64,000 bases of DNA, from NCBI GenBank assembly GCA_964475135.1, contig CAYYWL010000005.1:1-64000 (forward strand), given 5' to 3'. Under the pieces are notes generated by a model. The model had not been told where the DNA came from. It ran no database searches and saw only the letters and a program-made list of their open reading frames with translations. Below, in pieces: positions 52,570 through 61,599 of the stretch; positions within the stretch are counted from its first letter, which is position 1, and each line of letters begins with the position of its first letter. Made by a program: the position numbers and the translations under genes. This stretch comes from TMED14 sp964475135. GTDB lineage: Bacteria; Bacteroidota; Bacteroidia; Flavobacteriales; Schleiferiaceae.

Positions 52570-54495
52570 ATGAAGCACCTTACGCTGACGGCACTTGCCG
52601 GACTTTTAAGCCTTAGTGCCTTTGGCCAAAACCGCATGGTGTTGGTAGAGCACTTCACTCAGGCTTCGTGCGGACCCTGCGCTACGCAGAACCCCGCCCT
52701 CAAAACTCTTCTCGATGCCAACCCAACCAAAGTGGTGGCCCTGAAGTACCAAGTGAGCTGGCCCGGCTACGACCCCATGTACCTTCAGAATCCTTCTGAG
52801 GTTGATGCCCGCGTGCAGTACTATGGTGTCACTGGTGTTCCGAACTCAGTAATGGACGGCAGCGGACCTGGTTCTCCCGGCACGATTGTAACGCAGTCTA
52901 CGATTAACAACCGCTACAACACCGCCGCCCCATTAAACATCACAGCAAGTCACCAGTGGACTCCCGGATACGACTCAATTCAAATCGGAGTATTTATCGC
53001 CAATGCGGGATCAACAACCGTTACCTCTGGTGCTGCAGGTTCGCTTAAACTTCACGTAGCCATTGTAGAAGAGGAGATCAGCTACCCTTCTGCACCTGGA
53101 TCAAATGGCGAAACCACTTTCTACCAGGTAATGCGTAAAATGGTTCCGAACCAAAGCGGAACCACCTTGGCAGACTCGTGGACTGGCGGACAAACCCAAA
53201 TGCTCAGCTTTAAAGTTGCAGCACCCGCCTACTTGGCTAACCTGAACGAAGTCTCTATTGTAGCCTTCATTCAAGACAACCAGGGCAAGGCCGTACTGAA
53301 TGCTACCAAAACGACTCCACAAGCGATCACTGGTCTCCCCGACCTTGGTGTAGTTTCATTTGCTGCTGCTACAGCGGGCCTTTGCAACGGAACCACTACG
53401 CCTACGATGACGATCAAGAACGAGGGTAGCCTCGCGATTACGTCTGCAGTAGTAGGCTACAGCATCAACGGCGGTACCCCCGTGACCCAGAACTGGACTG
53501 GCAACCTTGCTGCCGGCGCTACGGCAAGCGTAAGCTTCCCTCAAGTGACGCTTCCTGCAGGTGCCAACTCAATTGTAGGTACGGTATCTGCTCCAAACGG
53601 AACAGGCGACTACAACGGAATGAACAACATGTCTGCTCCGGTAATGGCTGCGGTCCTGAACAACACGCCTAGTCCTGCGCCGTACATGCAAGACATGGAG
53701 GCTGCTGCGTTCAATGAAATCCCCTCGGACTTCATCATGACCTACAATACATCTGAAGCTCCGCTTGTCACAGTTGTATCTAAAGCAAACGTGAACGGAC
53801 TCACATGGGAACTAGGTGGCTACGGTCAATCTACGAAGTCGTTGATGGTTGACTTCTTCACAATGTCTGCTGGAGACCAAGCCAGCTTGATCACTCCTAA
53901 GGTGGGCGGAATCACTGCCAACCACAAGCTTCGCTTCCAGCACGCATACGCTTCGTACGCCGGTGAGGCCGATGGTTTGAAGGTATTTGTGTCAACCAAC
54001 TGTGGCGCTTCGTGGACCAACATCTTCGACAAAGCCGGAACCGCTCTGGCTACCGCGCCCAATGCTACAAACCGTTTCTTCCCACAGCCTACGCAGTGGT
54101 ACCCGAACGAAATCAGCTTGGCTTCGTACGCAGGTCAGGACGTACTCTTCAAGTTTGAGTGCAACTCAGCCTACGGAAACAACCTTTGGTTGGACAACAT
54201 CCACGTTGGAACCAACGCCATGGGCGGAGAAGAGCTTGAGCTTGGACGTGCGCACCTCTACCCCAACCCAGCTCGTGATGCCGTCAAGGTACTCGTAGCC
54301 GCAGTTGAGGCTGGCGACGCAAGCGTTGAAGTATTCAACTTGAACGGACAACTCGTGCTTTCAGCTTCTGAGGCCGTTACCTCAGGAACGAACGAACTGA
54401 ACCTGAATGTTGCTGGCCTTGCCAACGGTATCTACACCGTAAAGGTTGCCATGAGCGACCGTGTAGAGACCCTGCGCTTTACGGTACAGCACTAA
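52570..54495 (+). CDS. Thioredoxin-like (Omp28-type) secreted protein with T9SS type A signal
   Basis: A 641-aa exported protein. A signal peptide (MKHLTLTALAGLLSLSAFGQ) is followed by an Omp28/thioredoxin-like domain with VLVEHFTQASCGPCATQNPAL; the CxxC is Cys34 and Cys37. A CARDB-like segment (about 255-355) and a choice-of-anchor J/MAM-like segment (about 370-550) follow. The type A C-terminal signal reads LYPNPARDAVKVL, then GLANGIYTVKVAMSDRVETLRF. It is predicted to be displayed or released at the cell surface. An intrinsic terminator follows, and two more thiol proteins lie just downstream on the same strand. Confidence 0.87.
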   Translation: MKHLTLTALAGLLSLSAFGQNRMVLVEHFTQASCGPCATQNPALKTLLDANPTKVVALKYQVSWPGYDPMYLQNPSEVDARVQYYGVTGVPNSVMDGSGPGSPGTIVTQSTINNRYNTAAPLNITASHQWTPGYDSIQIGVFIANAGSTTVTSGAAGSLKLHVAIVEEEISYPSAPGSNGETTFYQVMRKMVPNQSGTTLADSWTGGQTQMLSFKVAAPAYLANLNEVSIVAFIQDNQGKAVLNATKTTPQAITGLPDLGVVSFAAATAGLCNGTTTPTMTIKNEGSLAITSAVVGYSINGGTPVTQNWTGNLAAGATASVSFPQVTLPAGANSIVGTVSAPNGTGDYNGMNNMSAPVMAAVLNNTPSPAPYMQDMEAAAFNEIPSDFIMTYNTSEAPLVTVVSKANVNGLTWELGGYGQSTKSLMVDFFTMSAGDQASLITPKVGGITANHKLRFQHAYASYAGEADGLKVFVSTNCGASWTNIFDKAGTALATAPNATNRFFPQPTQWYPNEISLASYAGQDVLFKFECNSAYGNNLWLDNIHVGTNAMGGEELELGRAHLYPNPARDAVKVLVAAVEAGDASVEVFNLNGQLVLSASEAVTSGTNELNLNVAGLANGIYTVKVAMSDRVETLRFTVQH

Positions 54496-54516
54496 GCGAT
54501 ACGCTTAATTGATTGG

Positions 54517-54550
54517 AGCGCCCTGGCCTTTTGGCCGGGGCGCTTTTTTT
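54517..54550 (+). terminator. Rho-independent terminator
   Basis: Arms AGCGCCC (54517-54523) and GGGCGCT (54538-54544), extended by T-G and GGCC/GGCC pairs around a TTTT loop, are followed by seven T residues. It terminates the T9SS thioredoxin-like gene 22 nt past its stop, so tlpA downstream is a separate unit. Confidence 0.92.
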
Positions 54551-54601
54551 GTGGGTCCTTCGGACTTGGCCAAGCCCCGCGCCCTGGCGTACCTTGAGCA
54601 C

Positions 54602-55081
54602 ATGAAAACCTTGCTCACCGCCCTATTGGTAGCTTCGGCCACTCTTATATCTGCGCAGTCCCTTCCGAACGTATCTGTACTGAAGCTCGACGGAAGCAAA
54701 ACAGAGCTTATCAGCCTCCGCGAAGAAGGCAAGCCCATGATTGTCAGCTTTTGGGCTACATGGTGCAAACCCTGCATCAACGAACTCAACGCGATGGCCG
54801 AACATTATGACGAACTGCACGAAGAGACCGGTGTCACGTTGGTCGCGGTGAGCATCGACGATTCCCGCACGAGCCCCAAGGTTGGCCCCTTTGTCGCCGG
54901 CCAAGGCTGGGACTACACGGTCGTCCTCGACCCGAACAGCGACCTTCGCCGCGCGATGGGCGTCAACAACGTTCCCCACACCTTCTTGCTCAATGGAGCG
55001 GGTGAAGTTGTGTGGCAAGCCAACAAGTACGTACCGGGCGAAGAAGAGGTTCTCGTCGCTGAGGTTCGCAAGCTCAAGTAA
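54602..55081 (+). CDS. TlpA-like periplasmic thioredoxin
   Basis: A 159-aa secreted thioredoxin-fold protein. The signal peptide is MKTLLTALLVASATLISAQ. The active site is FWATWCKPCINEL (Cys55, Cys58), and the cis-Pro region is NNVPHTFLLNGAGEVVW. It resembles TlpA/ResA disulfide reductases or oxidases of the periplasm. I chose the ATG at 54602; an upstream open frame runs through the terminator. It lies 3 nt before the DUF6029 gene, so the two are co-transcribed. Confidence 0.9.
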   Translation: MKTLLTALLVASATLISAQSLPNVSVLKLDGSKTELISLREEGKPMIVSFWATWCKPCINELNAMAEHYDELHEETGVTLVAVSIDDSRTSPKVGPFVAGQGWDYTVVLDPNSDLRRAMGVNNVPHTFLLNGAGEVVWQANKYVPGEEEVLVAEVRKLK

Positions 55082-55084
55082 GCC

Positions 55085-56773
55085 ATGCGCCGAATTGCAG
55101 TAATTGTGGCGCTGGCGACCGCAGGTTCCGCCGCAGCGCAAATGGGGCAGACTGATGCCTTGGGCGGAACCCTTCGGGCCGTCGTTCAAATGGACGCACA
55201 GCTGTACGTACGCGACTCTGTGCTCGACCCCGCAGGCGACTACTACCCCGACGAGCGCGCGCTGGGCCAAGGTTGGGCGCTGTTTACCTACGAGCGCGGC
55301 AACCTTCGCATGGGCATGCGCTACGAGAACTACCAAAATGCCATTCTTGGGTTCCCGACCGGATACCGCGGTGAGGGAATCACCTACCGCTACGCCCAGT
55401 GGCAGCAGGGCAAGTTTGACATTACCGTGGGCAACTTTTTTGAGCAGTTCGGCCAAGGTTTGGTCTTTCGCGCCTACGAAGAGCGCGGCCTGGGCCTTGA
55501 CAACGCGATGGACGGAAGCCGCATCATCGCCCGCCTCCCTAAGGGGCTTACGCTCAAGGGCGTGATCGGTCGCCAGCGCGTGTACTTTGCCAACAGCGAC
55601 GGAATTCTGCGCGGAACGGACGCGGAGTGGGCGCTGCGCGAAGCGGTTCCGGCTCTGGACAAGATGGGGCTCGGCATCAACCTCGGGGCGAGCTTTGTCT
55701 CAAAGTTCCAGCGGGGATTTGACCCATTGCTGAACCTGCCGGCAAACGTGGGCTCGTGGGCCTACCGCCTCGGTGCGAACTACCGCGGAATTGACCTCAA
55801 GGCCGAGTACGCGTACAAGATCAACGACCCCAACTTTGACAACGGCTACATCTACAAGCCCGGCGAAGCCTTCGTAGCCACCGCCACCTACAGCCGCAAA
55901 GGCTTGGGCGTTCTTGGGACCGTCAAGCGCATTGACAACTTCAGCTTTCGTTCCGACCGCAACGCCCAGCAGTTTGATGCGTTGGTGAATTTTATTCCGC
56001 CAACGGGCAACCTGCACACCTACGCACTGCCCGCCCTCTACCCCTATGCGACCCAAATCAACGGCGAGATGGGCTACCAGTTCGACGTCAACTACCTGAT
56101 TCCGAAAAAGACCAAACTCGGAGGCAAGTACGGCACCAAACTCGCACTCAGCATCGCCGCCTCGCAGAGCATTGACCGCCGCCCCCTCGAGGACGGAAGC
56201 TTTGGCGACAAAGGCACGCAGGGCTACCTGAGCGACGCCCTGACGTGGGGTGAAATCCCGTACTTCCGCGACATTAACTTCGGAATCAGCCGCAAGTTCA
56301 GCTCGAAGTACAAATCCCAGCTTACCGCCTACCGCTTCGTGTACAACAAGTCGGTGCTCGCCGACGGGGTCAACGACTACGCCATTCTCAACGCACTTGA
56401 CAGCGACAGCGTCTTGGTGGTACCAGCCGTCGTTTGGGAACAGCAGTTCGCCCTACCCCGCCATCAAACCCTGCGCACAGAGTTCCAGTGGTCGGGCGGC
56501 GAAGGCTTTCGTGGCGGATTAGCCATGGCTTTGGCCGAATGGACCGTTTCAGAGCATTGGGTGCTCGCGGTTCAAAACATTTACAACTACGGCCACCCTT
56601 CGGAATCGCGCCGCATCCACTACCCGCTCGTGTCAGTGGTCCACTTTGACGGCCCAACCCGCGTGCAGCTTGGCTACGGGCGCCAGCAGCAAGGCATTTT
56701 CTGTGTGGGTGGCGTGTGCCGCGTGGTTCCGCCGTCCAACGGCCTCAGTTTATCGCTAACGACTCAATTCTAA
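55085..56773 (+). CDS. DUF6029 family predicted outer membrane protein
   Basis: A 562-aa protein with a signal peptide (MRRIAVIVALATAGSAAAQ) and extended alternating strands typical of an outer-membrane barrel. Characteristic stretches are WALFTYERGNLRMGMRYENY, VGNFFEQFGQGLVFRAYEERGLGLDNAMDG and a last strand GLSLSLTTQF. The only close cysteines are in a C-terminal FCVGGVCR loop (about 540-547). I recognise it as DUF6029-like; no function is assigned. It sits between a TlpA protein (3-nt gap) and an Omp28 lipoprotein (1-nt overlap). Confidence 0.82.
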   Translation: MRRIAVIVALATAGSAAAQMGQTDALGGTLRAVVQMDAQLYVRDSVLDPAGDYYPDERALGQGWALFTYERGNLRMGMRYENYQNAILGFPTGYRGEGITYRYAQWQQGKFDITVGNFFEQFGQGLVFRAYEERGLGLDNAMDGSRIIARLPKGLTLKGVIGRQRVYFANSDGILRGTDAEWALREAVPALDKMGLGINLGASFVSKFQRGFDPLLNLPANVGSWAYRLGANYRGIDLKAEYAYKINDPNFDNGYIYKPGEAFVATATYSRKGLGVLGTVKRIDNFSFRSDRNAQQFDALVNFIPPTGNLHTYALPALYPYATQINGEMGYQFDVNYLIPKKTKLGGKYGTKLALSIAASQSIDRRPLEDGSFGDKGTQGYLSDALTWGEIPYFRDINFGISRKFSSKYKSQLTAYRFVYNKSVLADGVNDYAILNALDSDSVLVVPAVVWEQQFALPRHQTLRTEFQWSGGEGFRGGLAMALAEWTVSEHWVLAVQNIYNYGHPSESRRIHYPLVSVVHFDGPTRVQLGYGRQQQGIFCVGGVCRVVPPSNGLSLSLTTQF

Positions 56774-57621
56774 TGCGAAACCTTATTCTCGCCGCCCTGG
56801 CACTCGCCGCGGTCGCGTCATGCGACTACATTGACGAACCCTTTCGCAACCCCAACGGAGGCGGATCCACCGAGGCCAACGGGGATACCATTCTTCAAAC
56901 CGAACGCGCCGTGCTCGTTGAAGACTTTACCGGCCACCAGTGCAAGAACTGCCCGAAGGCCTCCAAAGTGCTCAAGCAGCTTGATAGCCTCTACGGTTCG
57001 GCCAAAGTGATTGGGCTCGCCATTCACGCCGGTCCAGCCAACTTTACGGCCGTCTCGACGGACTACCCCACCGACTTCACGACCGAGGACGGCGACGACC
57101 TCGCCAGCTTTTTTACCGTCTGGGGTATGCCGCTGGGAATGGTCAATCGACTCGACTACCCCACCAACGCCCACTTAAAAACCTACAGCTCGTGGACGGC
57201 ACTGGCGGCCACTGAACTGTCGCTGGCCCCTGAGGTGCTTTTTAATGCGTACAGCGGCTACGACTCTACTTCTCGGGTCGGAACCCTTCGGGTCGAGCTC
57301 CGCGCCCAGGCCCCGCAGTCCAATGCGGTTGGACTCGCCGTCTACCTCAAGGAGTCTGGTGTCGTTTCTCCACAGTTGATGCCCGACCAAACCCGCGACG
57401 CGAACTACGTCCACAACAACGTGTTTCGCAGTGCTCCCTGGGGCCCATTTGGTCAAGAAGTTTGGGCAGCCGGAACCACTACGGCCCAAAGCACTGCGAG
57501 CTACGACGTTTCAGCGACCTTTGATGCAGGCTGGAACCCCAAGCAGATGCATTGGATTGCATTCGCCTACGACCGCAGCACCTACCGGGTCCTTCAGGCC
57601 GTGCAGATCGACGTCAAGTAA
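56773..57621 (+). CDS. Omp28-related lipoprotein with thioredoxin-like CxxC
   Basis: A 282-aa lipoprotein with lipobox AVASC (Cys17). The Omp28/thioredoxin-like domain reads RAVLVEDFTGHQCKNCPKASKVL, with CxxC at Cys57 and Cys60, and has WGMPLGMVNRLDYP at the cis-Pro position. A C-terminal beta domain with NYVHNNVFR and TYRVLQAVQIDVK follows. It overlaps the DUF6029 gene by 1 nt (TAATG), showing coupling. It is probably on the outer membrane. The 3' end overlaps the convergent queG by 8 nt. Confidence 0.85.
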   Translation: MRNLILAALALAAVASCDYIDEPFRNPNGGGSTEANGDTILQTERAVLVEDFTGHQCKNCPKASKVLKQLDSLYGSAKVIGLAIHAGPANFTAVSTDYPTDFTTEDGDDLASFFTVWGMPLGMVNRLDYPTNAHLKTYSSWTALAATELSLAPEVLFNAYSGYDSTSRVGTLRVELRAQAPQSNAVGLAVYLKESGVVSPQLMPDQTRDANYVHNNVFRSAPWGPFGQEVWAAGTTTAQSTASYDVSATFDAGWNPKQMHWIAFAYDRSTYRVLQAVQIDVK

Positions 57622-58555
57622 GCAGATCTTTAGATCCAAAGGCAGCGACAACATTTCGTTGAATACGCTCTAACCCGGTACGCGCGGCTGCGGACTTCCC
57701 AAAGGCTTCATCAAAGGCAGACTGGCTGGCTGCACGCCAGTCGTCGAGCGACCACTCAACCCAATTCCCGGGATTGAGTAAGGGCTCTTGGTGGGGCTCC
57801 GCATGGCGGTTCCACGGGCATACTTCTTGGCAGATGTCGCATCCGAACACCCACGGGTGCAGGGCTTCGGCCATTTCGCGCGGAAGCGCTCCGTGCAGTT
57901 CAATCGTCGCGTGGCTGATGCAGCGCGCACTGTCGACCACCTTGGGCGCCACGATGGCCTGGGTTGGACAGGCATCGATGCAGCGGGTGCAGGTTCCGCA
58001 GTGGTCGGCCACCGGGAGGTCCGCGACAAATTCATAGTCCAAAATCAGCTCGGCCAAAAAGAAGTACGACCCTGTGTTTTTGCGCAGAATTAGTGAATTC
58101 TTGCCCACCCAGCCCAAGCCACTGCGCTCCGCCCATGCCCGTTCCATCACGGGGGCGCTGTCGACGAAGCAACGCCCGTCTAAGTCACCCAGAGCGGTAC
58201 GAAGTACGTCCAGCAGTTCAAAAAGTCGGTCCTTGACCACGCGGTGGTAGTCTTCGCCGTAGGCATAGCGCGCCAACCGAGGACGATCATCGCCCTCGAG
58301 GTCCGACGGTTCCGGGTAGTAGTTGAAGGCCAAGCTCACCACCGACTTAGCGCCCGGAACCAGTTTACGCGGATCCAAGCGCTTGTCAAAATGGTTTTCC
58401 ATGTAGCGCATACTCCCGTGAAATCCGTGCTTTAGCCACTCCTCGAGTCGCGGAGCCTCATCGGCTAAAAATTCCGCCCGCGCCACACGCGCTACCATAA
58501 ATCCAAGACGCTTTGCCTCGGACTTCAGCAGCGCAGTCGCTTCGGTGCGGGTCAT
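57614..58555 (-). CDS. queG: Epoxyqueuosine reductase
   Basis: QueG reduces epoxyqueuosine to queuosine in tRNA using cobalamin and two [4Fe-4S] clusters. The 313-aa protein has ferredoxin motifs CGTCTRCIDACPTQAI and CDICQEVCPWN at about 190-250. An N-terminal cobalamin-binding region is also present (VVSLAFNYYPE, RYAYGEDYHRVVKDRL, GWVGKNSLILRKNTGSYFFL). Its start overlaps the ruvB stop (ATGA), so ruvB-queG is an operon. Confidence 0.93.
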   Translation of the reverse strand: MTRTEATALLKSEAKRLGFMVARVARAEFLADEAPRLEEWLKHGFHGSMRYMENHFDKRLDPRKLVPGAKSVVSLAFNYYPEPSDLEGDDRPRLARYAYGEDYHRVVKDRLFELLDVLRTALGDLDGRCFVDSAPVMERAWAERSGLGWVGKNSLILRKNTGSYFFLAELILDYEFVADLPVADHCGTCTRCIDACPTQAIVAPKVVDSARCISHATIELHGALPREMAEALHPWVFGCDICQEVCPWNRHAEPHQEPLLNPGNWVEWSLDDWRAASQSAFDEAFGKSAAARTGLERIQRNVVAAFGSKDLLT

Positions 58556-59571
58556 GAAAACAAGTCAGGGCCTCCGGACGGAGTTCGACCGAGGTGCTTG
58601 TACGCTTTGTCCATCGCCATTCGTCCGCGCGGCGTGCGCGCCAGGTAGCCCTCTTGAATGAGGTACGGTTCGTAGACCTCCTCGAGGGTCTCAGCTTGTT
58701 CACTTACGGCCGTAGCCAGCGTGCTTAAACCCACGGGGCCTCCGCGAAACTTGTCAATCAACGTTGTCAAGATGCGGTTATCCATCTCGTCAAGGCCGTG
58801 GGCATCGACGTCGAGCGCATCCATTCCGAAGCGGGCCACCTCGAGGTCAATCACCGTATTACCGCGAACCTGTGCGAAGTCGCGCAGGCGACGCAGGAGT
58901 GCATTTGCAATGCGCGGGGTTCCGCGGCTGCGTCGGGCAACTTCAATAGCAGCATCGGACTCGATTCCGAAATTTAAAATGCTTGCAGAACGCTCGACGA
59001 TGGTCGAAAGAAGCTCGACGCTGTAGTACTCGAGGCGCGCAGCGATTCCAAAGCGGGCACGAAGCGGAGACGTCAGCAACCCACTACGTGTAGTGGCACC
59101 AATCAACGTAAACGGCTTCAAACGGATCTGCACCGAACGCGCCGCCGGCCCGGACTCGAGCATGATGTCGATTTGGTAGTCCTCCATCGCGCTATAGAGG
59201 TACTCCTCAACCACGGGACTCAGTCGGTGGATCTCGTCAATAAAAAGCACGTCGTGGGCATCGAGGCTGGTGAGCAGTCCCGCCAAATCCCCGGGTTTGT
59301 CCAGTACCGGCCCACTCGTCAGTTTGAGGGCGGAACCCAGTTCACCCGCAATAATGTGCGCTAGCGTCGTCTTGCCGAGGCCCGGAGGGCCGTGCAGTAG
59401 CACGTGGTCCAGGGCCTCTTCGCGCTGGCGCGCGGCCTGAACAAACACCTTGAGGTTTTCAAGCACCTTGGCCTGACCGGCAAAGTCGTCAAAGCGCGCT
59501 GGCCTGAGTCGCTGTTCCGCCTCGCGGTCGTCCATTCCCGCCGCGGAGGCGTCGTGCAGAAAATCCACCAT
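58552..59571 (-). CDS. ruvB: Holliday junction branch migration DNA helicase RuvB
   Basis: The 339-aa AAA+ motor of the RuvABC resolvasome. Walker A is GPPGLGKT (61-68) and Walker B is IDEIH (Asp112, Glu113). Sensor 1 lies in LIGATTRSGLL, and the C-terminal winged helix has EPYLIQEGYLARTPRGRMA. The ATG at 59571 has a -7 element 4 nt upstream. A second Met at residue 13 is a less likely start. It follows the ctaD terminator and overlaps queG by 4 nt. Confidence 0.95.
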   Translation of the reverse strand: MVDFLHDASAAGMDDREAEQRLRPARFDDFAGQAKVLENLKVFVQAARQREEALDHVLLHGPPGLGKTTLAHIIAGELGSALKLTSGPVLDKPGDLAGLLTSLDAHDVLFIDEIHRLSPVVEEYLYSAMEDYQIDIMLESGPAARSVQIRLKPFTLIGATTRSGLLTSPLRARFGIAARLEYYSVELLSTIVERSASILNFGIESDAAIEVARRSRGTPRIANALLRRLRDFAQVRGNTVIDLEVARFGMDALDVDAHGLDEMDNRILTTLIDKFRGGPVGLSTLATAVSEQAETLEEVYEPYLIQEGYLARTPRGRMAMDKAYKHLGRTPSGGPDLFS

Positions 59572-59575
59572 AGCA

Positions 59576-59583
59576 CAAATGTA
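59576..59583 (-). promoter_or_regulatory. -7 element abutting the ruvB start
   Basis: TACATTTG (59583-59576) on the minus strand matches TAnnTTTG and ends 4 nt before the ruvB ATG. Its first two bases are shared with the arm of the upstream ctaD terminator hairpin. No TTG is evident at -33. Confidence 0.4.
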
Positions 59584-59616
59584 AACGGCCGCTCGGGGAT
59601 TCCGGGCGGCCGTTTA
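59582..59616 (-). terminator. Terminator hairpin downstream of ctaD
   Basis: A perfect 11-bp stem (TAAACGGCCGC at 59582-59592, GCGGCCGTTTA at 59606-59616) with a 13-nt loop lies 16 nt past the ctaD stop. The trailing T-tract is weak, reading GTTTACATTTG, but stem length and place support termination. Confidence 0.7.
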
Positions 59617-59632
59617 ACGAACTTATAAACGC

Positions 59633-61578
59633 TTAGTGGGCTTGTTCGCCGTCTTTCAGCGGAGTGGTCTGCACCACAAAGTCCTCGTCGTGACCAGGCT
59701 TGCTATAGTCGTAGGCCCAACGGTGCACTTCAGGCAAAGCACCAGGCCAGTTGCCGTGGATGTGCTCCACTGGGGTCGTCCACTCCAAGGTGTTCGACTT
59801 CCATGGGTTTTGCGGAGCCTTCGGGCCGCGCCACATCGAGTAGAAGAAGTTGAAGATGAAGATCAACTGAGCAATACCGCCACCGATGGCAAACATGGTG
59901 ATGATCACGTTGATGTCCTGAAGCTCATCAAAGATGGGGAATTCCGCGTTGCTGTAGTAGCGACGGGGCAAACCAGCCAATCCAGTGAAGTGCATCGGGA
60001 AGAATACCCCGTAGGCACTGACAAACGTCAGCCAGAAGTGCAGGTAGCCCATAGACTTGTTCATCATGCGGCCGTACATCTTGGGGAACCAGTGGTACAC
60101 CCCGGCAAACATTCCAAAAATGGCCGAAAGACCCATTACGATGTGGAAGTGCGCTACTACGAAGTAGGTATCGTGCACGTTGATGTCGAGCGCAGAGTCG
60201 CCCAGGATGATTCCTGTAAGACCACCAGCTACGAACGTACTTACAAGTCCAATTGAAAAGAGCATCGCCGGTGTGAACTGGATGTTGCCCTTCCATAGCG
60301 TGGTGATGTAGTTGAAGGCCTTTACCGCAGACGGAATAGCGATCAACAACGTCGTGAACGTAAATACCGATCCGAGGAACGGATTCATACCCGTCACAAA
60401 CATGTGGTGGCCCCACACGATGAACGATAGGAAGGCGATCGCGAGGATTGATCCAATCATGGCGCGGTATCCGAAAATCGGCTTGCGCGAGTTGGTTGCG
60501 ATTACTTCAGAGGTGATTCCGAGTGCCGGAAGCAAAATGATGTATACTTCAGGGTGGCCGAGGAACCAGAACAAGTGTTCGTAGAGTACCGGGCTACCAC
60601 CTTGGTTGCCGAGCAACTCGCCCGCAACCATGATGTCGCTCAAGTAGAATGAAGTCCCGAGCATACGGTCCATCATAAGCAGCAAGGCTGCACTCAACAG
60701 AACAGGGAACGAAAGGACACCGAGGATTGCAGTCACAAAAAACGCCCAGATCGTCAAAGGAAGGCGCGTCATGCTCATACCTTTTGTACGCAAATTGATG
60801 ACGGTCACAATGTAGTTCAGCGAACCAAGCAGCGAACCGGCGATGAACAACGTCATCGACACGAGCCACAAGGTCATACCCGCACCAGAACCTGGCATAG
60901 CCTGCGGAAGTGCGCTCAAAGGAGGGTACACGGTCCAACCACCTGAGGCAGGACCGGTCTCTACGAAGAGCGAAACAACCATTACCACCGACGAGGCGGC
61001 AAAGAACCAGTATGAAAGCATGTTCAAAAAACCCGATGCCATGTCGCGCGCACCGATTTGGAGGGGAATAAGGAGGTTCGAGAACGTTCCGCTAAGACCC
61101 GCAGTAAGCACGAAGAACACCATAATGGTTCCGTGAANNNNNNNNNNNNNNNNNNNNNNNNNNNNNNNNNNNNNNNNNNNNNNNNNNNNNNNNNNNNNNN
61201 NNNNNNNNNNNNNNNNNNNNNNNNNNNNNNNNNNNNNAACGTTCCGCTAAGACCCGCAGTAAGCACGAAGAACACCATAATGGTTCCGTGAATCGTCACC
61301 AAAGCGAGGTACATATTGGGATCCATTACTCCATCCGGAGCCCACTTTCCCAAGAACGTCTCGAGAATCGGGAAGCTCTCACCAGGCCAAGCGAGCTGAA
61401 GGCGAAAGAGCATAGACATAAACACACCGATGAGTCCCATGAACATACCGGTAATCAGGAACTGCTTCCCAATCATCTTATGGTCCATCGAGAATACGTA
61501 CTTCGTCCAGAAGTTCTCAGTGTGGTGCTCGTGATCGTGGTGTTCGTCGTGAGCGTGGTCGTGTGCGTGGTCAGCCAT
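59633..61578 (-). CDS. ctaD: Cytochrome c oxidase subunit I, split only by a scaffold gap
   Basis: COX I is the catalytic heme-copper subunit that reduces O2 and pumps protons. Both halves are present: the N-terminus (61578-61238) and the rest (61082-59633). Between them are 100 Ns flanked by an identical 55-nt sequence. Removing the Ns and one 55-nt copy restores one frame of 596 aa, so the gene is almost certainly intact. Motifs: TIHGTIMVFFVL (heme ligand His), GHPEVYI (CuB His and cross-linked Tyr), HHMFVTG (CuB His pair) and DTYFVVAHFHIVM (heme a3/a ligands). The N-terminus is His-rich (ADHAHDHAHDEHHDHEHH). The ATG at 61578 is 21 nt after coxB. Confidence 0.94.
61083..61292. other. Scaffold gap (100 N at 61138-61237) with duplicated 55-nt flanks
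   Basis: Exactly 100 Ns separate two identical 55-nt copies, 61083-61137 and 61238-61292. Both lie in ctaD and encode the same residues. A fixed 100-N run and a flank equal to a common assembler k-mer (55) indicate two contigs that overlap but were not merged. No sequence is likely missing. The extra 155 nt breaks the reading frame artificially. Confidence 0.95.
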
Positions 61579-61599
61579 ATTCGTCGTTCGTTTCAAGTA

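Noticed and set aside
54623..55456. Minus-strand open frame of 277 codons opposite tlpA and DUF6029
   Set aside because: The plus-strand genes have a signal peptide, an active-site motif and correct neighbours; the antisense frame has none.
59633..61578. ctaD as a pseudogene or two separate genes
   Set aside because: The interruption is exactly 100 Ns with duplicated flanks, and collapsing it restores a full-length frame.
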